Source: Pseudomonas helmanticensis
GTDB taxonomy: Bacteria > Pseudomonadota > Gammaproteobacteria > Pseudomonadales > Pseudomonadaceae
Length of the DNA stretch: 64,000 bases
Direction of reading: 5' to 3'
Assembly: GCF_900182985.1 (NCBI RefSeq)
Contig: NZ_FXUY01000001.1
Coordinates: 3,658,001-3,722,000 of the forward strand
Shown here: in pieces, positions 57,623-64,000 of the stretch
Position numbering within the stretch: position 1 is the first letter of the stretch
Layout of the letters: each line of letters begins with the position of its first letter
Notes under the pieces: model-generated
Seen by the model: only the letters and a program-made list of their open reading frames with translations
What the model was told of the DNA's origin: nothing
Database searches by the model: none
Position numbers and translations under genes: made by a program

Positions 57623-59557
57623 TCAAGCCCTGAACTGCCCCAAGCTCGCCTTCAGCTGCGCCGCCAGACCATCCAGCACCTTGCCGCTCGCCGTGGTCTC
57701 CACCACCGCCTGCGCGGCTTTCTCGGCCTGTGCATGAATGGTCTCGACCCGCCCGCGCACAGCCTGTGCACCCTGCGCCTGATGCGCCGCCGCTTGCGTT
57801 GCCAGACCAATCGCTGCATGCACCTGCTCGACCGACACCTGCACCGACTGCTGCAACCGCGCACTGTCGCGCAACACCAGCAAACCTTCGCTGGCCTGAC
57901 GCCCGGCCTGACCAATCGCCTCGACCGCTTCACGCGCGCCCTGCTGCAACGCGACGATGTGCGCCTGAATATCGCCGGTGGAGCTTTGTGTCTTGCTCGC
58001 CAGCGCCCGGACTTCGTCGGCCACCACCGCAAAACCCCGCCCGGTTTCACCGGCACGCGCCGCCTCGATCGCCGCGTTCAAGGCGAGCAAGTTGGTCTGC
58101 TCGGCAATCCCGTGAATCACCGTCAGCACCACTTCAATCTGTTCACTCTGCTGCGCCAGACGCTCGATCACCTTGGCTCCGGTATCGACCTGCCCGGCCA
58201 GCGCTTCGATCAAATTGCCAACTTTGGCCGAGGTGCGGGTGTTTTCGTCAGTGGCCTGACGGATATCCACCACCTGCTTCAGCGCCGCCTGCATCGCGTG
58301 GCTTTCCGACTGCGCCTCATCGGCCATTTGCGACAGTGCGCGCAGACTTTCCGCCACTTCATCACGCTGCATGCCGGCGGCCGCATCGGCGCCAGCATTG
58401 CGCAAGGTCATTGCGCCAATCTCGACACCGGTTCGCTGCGCAACATCGCCCGCCTCGCGCACGATCGGCTGCAACTTATCTACAAAGCGATTGACCGCCG
58501 AAGCCATGTCACCGATTTCGTCTTTGCTGTTGATCTGTACACGCTTGGTCAGATCGCCCTCGCCCGCCGCCAGATCGTCCATGGCCGCGTTGAGCATTTT
58601 CAAGCGATTGACCACGCGATGGCCGAGCACCACGGCCAGTAACAGCAACACGCCGCAACCCACCAGCGCCAGGCCCATACCGATTCGCCAGCGCAGGGTC
58701 GCGGCGGCCTCCTGAACGGTATTGGCGGTGTTGGATTTCATCTCGACCGCGGTGGCTTGCGCCGACTGCAGGCGCGCCTGCATTGCTTTGGCGCTGTCCG
58801 CCGCCGCCCCTTGCAGGCTCGCGCCGACCAGTTGATCGCTGCTGGCGATCAACGCCGAGAAGCGTTTATCCAGCGCCGCCAGATCGGTGTCCACCGAGGC
58901 CGTGGAAACCCCCATCAGCACCTTGCCGATTTCCACACCATTGGGATTGATCGAGGCTTCGAGGTAGTAGACCGACGGATCGTGTTTCGCCGCATCCAGC
59001 ACTTTATCCAGCGCACGCTCGCCCTGACCTTTTTCCAGCAAGGCCTTGTTGATCGGGTTTTCGCGGTTGAGATAACGGGTCAGGTGCTGACCGGTGGCGT
59101 CGTCATACACCACGAACAGCACGTTGGGATTGCGCTGGGCGCGCCGGGCGAACTCGGACAGGGTCGGTACGTCACTGTCCCACATCGCGCGCGGGGCGAC
59201 GGAAGCGAGTAATTGGGCCATGTCATTGGCCGAATCTTTCAGGTCCTTTTCCAGGGTCGCACGCAGTTGTACCTGCTCGTCCTTCAGACGCGTGGATAAA
59301 CCCGCAGTCAGACGCTGACGGGTACTGCTCGAGAGGTTGTCCAGGCTCGACGTGACTTCGCGTCCGGCCTGCTCCAGTTCGCCGGAGAGTTTCTGACTGT
59401 CGGCACCGAGGCGCACGGCCAAATCAGCTTCCAGCGCAGTGACAGTGCTCCGCGTCAGGGCGACGGCGACCAGCACTTGCACCAAAAGGGCGATACCAAG
59501 GGTAACGAATACCGGGCGCAACAAACGGCTTTGTAACAGTGAGAGAACGGCCGACAC
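57623..59557 (-). CDS. Methyl-accepting chemotaxis protein
   Basis: A 644-residue chemoreceptor. Transmembrane helix 1 ([20 protein letters not shown]), periplasmic sensor of about 280 residues with a Cache/PAS-like stretch ([20 protein letters not shown]), helix 2 ([19 protein letters not shown]), a HAMP region, then the signalling domain with the hairpin tip [20 protein letters not shown]. Ligand unknown. A GTG at 59557 with AGAGG eight bases upstream is preferred over an ATG at 59584 with no ribosome site. Confidence 0.9.
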   Translation of the reverse strand: MSAVLSLLQSRLLRPVFVTLGIALLVQVLVAVALTRSTVTALEADLAVRLGADSQKLSGELEQAGREVTSSLDNLSSSTRQRLTAGLSTRLKDEQVQLRATLEKDLKDSANDMAQLLASVAPRAMWDSDVPTLSEFARRAQRNPNVLFVVYDDATGQHLTRYLNRENPINKALLEKGQGERALDKVLDAAKHDPSVYYLEASINPNGVEIGKVLMGVSTASVDTDLAALDKRFSALIASSDQLVGASLQGAAADSAKAMQARLQSAQATAVEMKSNTANTVQEAAATLRWRIGMGLALVGCGVLLLLAVVLGHRVVNRLKMLNAAMDDLAAGEGDLTKRVQINSKDEIGDMASAVNRFVDKLQPIVREAGDVAQRTGVEIGAMTLRNAGADAAAGMQRDEVAESLRALSQMADEAQSESHAMQAALKQVVDIRQATDENTRTSAKVGNLIEALAGQVDTGAKVIERLAQQSEQIEVVLTVIHGIAEQTNLLALNAAIEAARAGETGRGFAVVADEVRALASKTQSSTGDIQAHIVALQQGAREAVEAIGQAGRQASEGLLVLRDSARLQQSVQVSVEQVHAAIGLATQAAAHQAQGAQAVRGRVETIHAQAEKAAQAVVETTASGKVLDGLAAQLKASLGQFRA

Positions 59558-59650
59558 TGTGAATACCTCTACTTCTGACGCCATTAATTTGATGGCACTC
59601 TTGTAGGAAGATTCACAGCAAAGGTCATGCCGTCCAACAGGCATAAACGA

Positions 59651-59683
59651 CAAAGGCCCCGATCAAGGGGCCTTTGTTTTTTT
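59651..59683. terminator. Terminator near the purA 3' end
   Basis: Stem aaaggcccc / ggggccttt. Beyond the purA stop on the minus strand it is followed by GTCGTTT; on the plus strand by gttttttt, a stronger T run. Confidence 0.65.
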
Positions 59684-59697
59684 ACATCAACAACTTA

Positions 59698-61041
<1,344 letters not shown>

Positions 61042-62229
61042 TCAAGAAGCCAGTGGCGATACTTGCCAAAGCCCGTTCTGCTGAATCAATTGCCGGTCGC
61101 AGTCCGCATCACGGGCGGCGGCCAAAGGTTGTCCAGGCAACGCCTGAACGACACGCTGACCCTCACTGCGCAACTGGCAAACCTGCTGCCAGAGTGCCGC
61201 ATCCGTACTGTCAGGCATCCAGATACCGCCAGACGGTAGCTCGATCTCAGCACGCCCCAGGGTCACCAGGGTTTTCAAATCGGTGGAGAAGCCTGTCGCC
61301 GGACGCGCGCGACCGAAGTCCGCGCCGATGTCGTCATAACGACCGCCCTGAGCGATGGACTGGCCAACGCCCGGTACGAACACCGCGAACACCACACCGG
61401 TGTGGTAGTGGTAGCCGCGCAATTCGCCCAGATCAAAATACAGCGGCAGCTGCGGGAAGCGCGCCGACAGACGCTCGGCGATCGCCAGCAAATCTTCGAG
61501 TGCCGCCAAAACCGGCGCCGGCGCATTGGCCAGACGCTCGCGCGCAGCGCTCAACACTTCACGGCCACCGCACAGGTCAACCAGCGCACGCAGCATGCCG
61601 GACAGATCGGCCGGCAAGCCTTCGGTCAAGGTAATGACCTCGTCGATGGCCTTGCGTTGCAACGCATCGAACAACTGCTGCTCGACTTCACCGGACAGAC
61701 CGGCGGCACGCGCCAGACCACGGTAGATGCCGACATGCCCAAGGTCCATGTGCACATCCGGCACATCGGCCAGTTGCAGCATGGCCAGCATCAGGCTGAT
61801 CACTTCAACGTCGCTGCTCGGGCTGGCGTCGCCATATAACTCGGCGCCCAACTGGATCGGGCTGCGCGAGGACGACAAGGCACGCGGCTGGGCATGTAGC
61901 ACGCTACCGGCATAGCACAGACGGCTCGGGCCTTCGCGACGCAGGGTGTGCGCATCGATGCGCGCCACTTGCGGCGTGATGTCGGCACGGAAACCCATCT
62001 GCCGGCCCGATTGCGGGTCGATGACCTTGAAGGTACGCAGATCCAGGTCCTGGCCCGCGCCGGTCAGCAGGGATTCCAGGTACTCGATATGGGGAGTCAC
62101 GACAAACTCGTAACCCCAGCTCTGGAACAGATCCAACACCTGACGACGCGCGACTTCAATGCGCGCCGCTTCCGGTGGCAGTACTTCTTCGATGCCATCT
62201 GGCAGCAGCCAGCGGTCTACCGTTGCCAT
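61042..62229 (-). CDS. hisZ: ATP phosphoribosyltransferase regulatory subunit HisZ
   Basis: A 395-residue class II aminoacyl-tRNA-synthetase-like protein without catalytic use as a HisRS. Motifs include [20 protein letters not shown] at the start, [20 protein letters not shown] and the [13 protein letters not shown] late strand. It forms an octamer with the short HisG, activating ATP phosphoribosyltransferase of histidine synthesis. It implies a short HisG elsewhere in the genome. Confidence 0.94.
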   Translation of the reverse strand: MATVDRWLLPDGIEEVLPPEAARIEVARRQVLDLFQSWGYEFVVTPHIEYLESLLTGAGQDLDLRTFKVIDPQSGRQMGFRADITPQVARIDAHTLRREGPSRLCYAGSVLHAQPRALSSSRSPIQLGAELYGDASPSSDVEVISLMLAMLQLADVPDVHMDLGHVGIYRGLARAAGLSGEVEQQLFDALQRKAIDEVITLTEGLPADLSGMLRALVDLCGGREVLSAARERLANAPAPVLAALEDLLAIAERLSARFPQLPLYFDLGELRGYHYHTGVVFAVFVPGVGQSIAQGGRYDDIGADFGRARPATGFSTDLKTLVTLGRAEIELPSGGIWMPDSTDAALWQQVCQLRSEGQRVVQALPGQPLAAARDADCDRQLIQQNGLWQVSPLAS

Positions 62230-62542
62230 TACGCCATTCCCCTTTGATCCGGGCGGCCAGCCTGCGGGCGAGCCTTGAGTGAAGCAGAAAATGACCGACC
62301 CGTTCAAAACGCACGCGCATGAACGACGCGGCGAAAGGCCTGTTACCGGCTTCGCCCATCACTTTCCTCGAAATACTCTCGGGCCATTCAACCCGATGCC
62401 TGCAACAAAAAACAGCAATCAAACGTGCAGACGCAAAAAAGCCGGGAATTTCCCGGCTGCCGCATCATACACACGTTTTCCCAAAGGATCACCCCGCCCG
62501 AGGTTTTAGCCGCCGGGCGGAATGATTCAGGTCAACGTCGTA
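62230..62542. other. Intergenic region between hflC and hisZ
   Basis: About 310 bases with the hflKC terminator and the presumed hisZ promoter. I looked for the small DUF2065-type gene found at this position in some pseudomonads and saw no such frame. Confidence 0.5.
62435..62457 (-). terminator. Intrinsic terminator of hflKC
   Basis: Minus-strand stem gccgggaa / ttcccggc followed by TTTTTTGC. Confidence 0.9.
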
Positions 62543-63412
62543 TCAAGGCTTGGACTTTTCCAGGTAACGGAAGAAGTCGCTGCTTGGGTCGAGGACCAGG
62601 ACGTCGGATTTGTTCGCGAAGCTTTCACGGTAGGCGCGCAGGCTACGGTAGAAACCGTAGAACTCCTGATCCTGACCATAAGCCTTGGAGTAGATCGCAG
62701 CGGCCTGGGCATCACCATCACCGCGAACCTCTTCGGATTCACGATAGGCTTCAGCCAGCAACACGCGGCGTTGACGGTCGGCGTCGGCACGGATGCCTTC
62801 AGCCAGCTCGTTACCCTTGGCGCGGTGCTCGCGAGCTTCACGCTCACGCTCGGTGCTCATACGTTCGAACACGCTGCGGTTCACTTCTTTCGGCAGATCA
62901 ATGGCCTTGACCCGGACATCGACGACTTCGATACCCAGCTCTTTTTCCGCCATCTTGTTCAGCGACGCGGTGATGTCAGCCATCAGCGCATCACGCTCAC
63001 CCGACACCACTTCGTGCAGGGTGCGCTTGCCGAACTGGTCACGCAGGCCGGATTCCAGACGACGGGACAGACGCTCGTCGGCGATTTGCTTGAGGCCGGA
63101 AGTCGCGGTGTAGAAGCGCTCGGCATCTTTCACGCGCCACTTGGCGTAGGCATCGACCATCACGGCTTTCTTTTCCAGGGTCAGGAAGCGCTGCGTCGGT
63201 GCATCAAGCGTCATCAGACGTGCGTCGAATTTACGCACCTGGTTAACGTAAGGCACTTTCACATGCAAGCCTGGCTGAACATCGGCCTGAACCACACGAC
63301 CGAATTGCAGCAGCACCGCACGCTCGGTCTGAGCGACGATGTAGAAGCAGTTCCAGCCGACCAATACCACAACGACGCCAACGATCAGGGCGATCAGCGA
63401 TTTATTGCTCAT
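62543..63412 (-). CDS. hflC: FtsH protease modulator HflC
   Basis: A 289-residue SPFH-domain protein with an N-terminal membrane anchor (LIALIVGVVVVLVGWNCFYI). The prohibitin-like domain spans about residues 25-200 and a coiled-coil helix with RAKGNELAEGIRADADRQRR follows. HflK-HflC form a cage around FtsH and regulate membrane-protein proteolysis. Its start overlaps the hflK stop by one base (TGATG). Confidence 0.96.
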   Translation of the reverse strand: MSNKSLIALIVGVVVVLVGWNCFYIVAQTERAVLLQFGRVVQADVQPGLHVKVPYVNQVRKFDARLMTLDAPTQRFLTLEKKAVMVDAYAKWRVKDAERFYTATSGLKQIADERLSRRLESGLRDQFGKRTLHEVVSGERDALMADITASLNKMAEKELGIEVVDVRVKAIDLPKEVNRSVFERMSTEREREAREHRAKGNELAEGIRADADRQRRVLLAEAYRESEEVRGDGDAQAAAIYSKAYGQDQEFYGFYRSLRAYRESFANKSDVLVLDPSSDFFRYLEKSKP

Positions 63413-64000
63413 CAGCGGGTCTCCCTTGTGCGCGACTGCGGCAGGTCAGTGACGTGCGGCGTGACATCCGTGTTGTTGCCGGCGGCGGCCGAACCGGTCA
63501 CAGGCCCACTGTTACCTGGATTGTTCTGAATCATTTTGTCCAACGGCAAGTACAACAGGTTGCTCTGGCCGTTCTTGTTGCCGGTCACGAGTACTTTGCT
63601 GGTGTTGCTGAAGACTTCCTGCATGGTGTCGAGGTACAGACGCTGGCGGGTCACTTCGGGTGCCTTGCGATACTCGGCGACCAGTTTGGTGAAGCGGTCG
63701 GCCTCACCCTTGGCGCGCGAGACCGTTTCGTCACGGTAGCCGTTGGCATCTTCGAGGATGCGCTGGGCCTGACCACGGGCTTCCGGCACGACGCCGTTGG
63801 CGTAGGTTTCAGCCTGGTTGCGCGAACGCTGCTCGTCTTCACGGGCGCGGATCACGTCATCGAAGGCTTCCTGTACTTCACGCGGTGCGGCTGCGCTCTG
63901 TACGTTGACCTGAGTGACGGTGATACCGGTGCGATAGGTATCGAGGAAACGTTGCAGACGCTCCTTGATTTCGCTGGCCATCAATTCACGACCTTCGGTC
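63412..64000 (-). CDS. hflK: FtsH protease modulator HflK, C-terminal part
   Basis: The C-terminal 195 codons of HflK; the gene continues beyond the right edge. The visible part is the SPFH/coiled-coil region (VQEAFDDVIRAREDEQRSRN, GEADRFTKLVAEYRKAPEVT) and a Gly/Ala/Asn-rich tail. An apparent start at 63984 is only internal, since the frame stays open to the window edge (TEGRELMASEIKERLQRFL). Partner of HflC. Confidence 0.94.
   Translation of the reverse strand, partial: TEGRELMASEIKERLQRFLDTYRTGITVTQVNVQSAAAPREVQEAFDDVIRAREDEQRSRNQAETYANGVVPEARGQAQRILEDANGYRDETVSRAKGEADRFTKLVAEYRKAPEVTRQRLYLDTMQEVFSNTSKVLVTGNKNGQSNLLYLPLDKMIQNNPGNSGPVTGSAAAGNNTDVTPHVTDLPQSRTRETR

Overview
The window is chromosomal DNA from a fluorescent-group Pseudomonas (P. 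fluorescens/P. putida lineage). The evidence is high-GC codon use, azurin, the rpsF-rpsR-rplI-dnaB / rnr-rlmB / purA-hisZ / hflKC neighbourhood, a tandem pair of tRNA-Leu genes between rnr and an iron transporter, and about twenty Pseudomonas-type REP inverted pairs (REPIN-like) between genes. From memory, the gene order from desT-ureEFG to hflKC broadly follows P. aeruginosa PA4890 to PA4942, with lineage-specific insertions. No transposase, integrase, prophage or CRISPR array was found.

Layout. 1-7.2 kb: cbpM/cbpA co-chaperone, a divergent Hsp70-like YegD, an AI-2E family exporter, a PsiF-like protein, an AraC regulator divergent from an EamA exporter, and a lipase. 7.2-12.7 kb: azoreductase with a dead SMR-exporter stub, LysR, a ferritin-like protein, AsmA, and a secreted 14-residue-repeat protein. 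12.7-19.4 kb: DesT-like TetR, the ureEFG-hupE/ureJ urease maturation operon behind a sigma-54 promoter, a sugar epimerase, a CDF metal exporter and an SDR. 19.4-20.3 kb: a gene-free stretch with three DnaA-box matches. 20.3-25.9 kb: livKHMGF branched-chain amino acid importer, also behind a sigma-54 promoter. 25.9-29.9 kb: amaA/amaB lysine-pipecolate catabolism and a divergent LysR. 30.0-33.1 kb: an AT-richer insert with an XRE-like regulator, an AGCS amino acid symporter and two overlapping small ORFs. 33.1-37.0 kb: pncB-nadE, azurin, a 29-codon ORF, a LOG-family protein and a small charged protein. 37.2-43.9 kb: a transglutaminase / ATP-grasp-alpha-E / transglutaminase-DUF2126 operon of unknown product. 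44.3-54.1 kb: ygiQ, dnaB, rplI, a DUF2232 membrane protein, rpsR, rpsF, rlmB, rnr. 54.2-64 kb: two tRNA-Leu(CAG) units, an iron-type ABC importer lacking its ATPase, a chemoreceptor, purA, hisZ, hflC and partial hflK.

Themes. Nitrogen scavenging (urease maturation, branched-chain amino acid import, lysine catabolism) has visible sigma-54 promoters at two of three loci. The least understood parts are the ATP-grasp/transglutaminase operon, the DnaA-box region, and the AT-rich insert. Start codons were set by homology and Shine-Dalgarno position, so many are shorter than the longest open frame.
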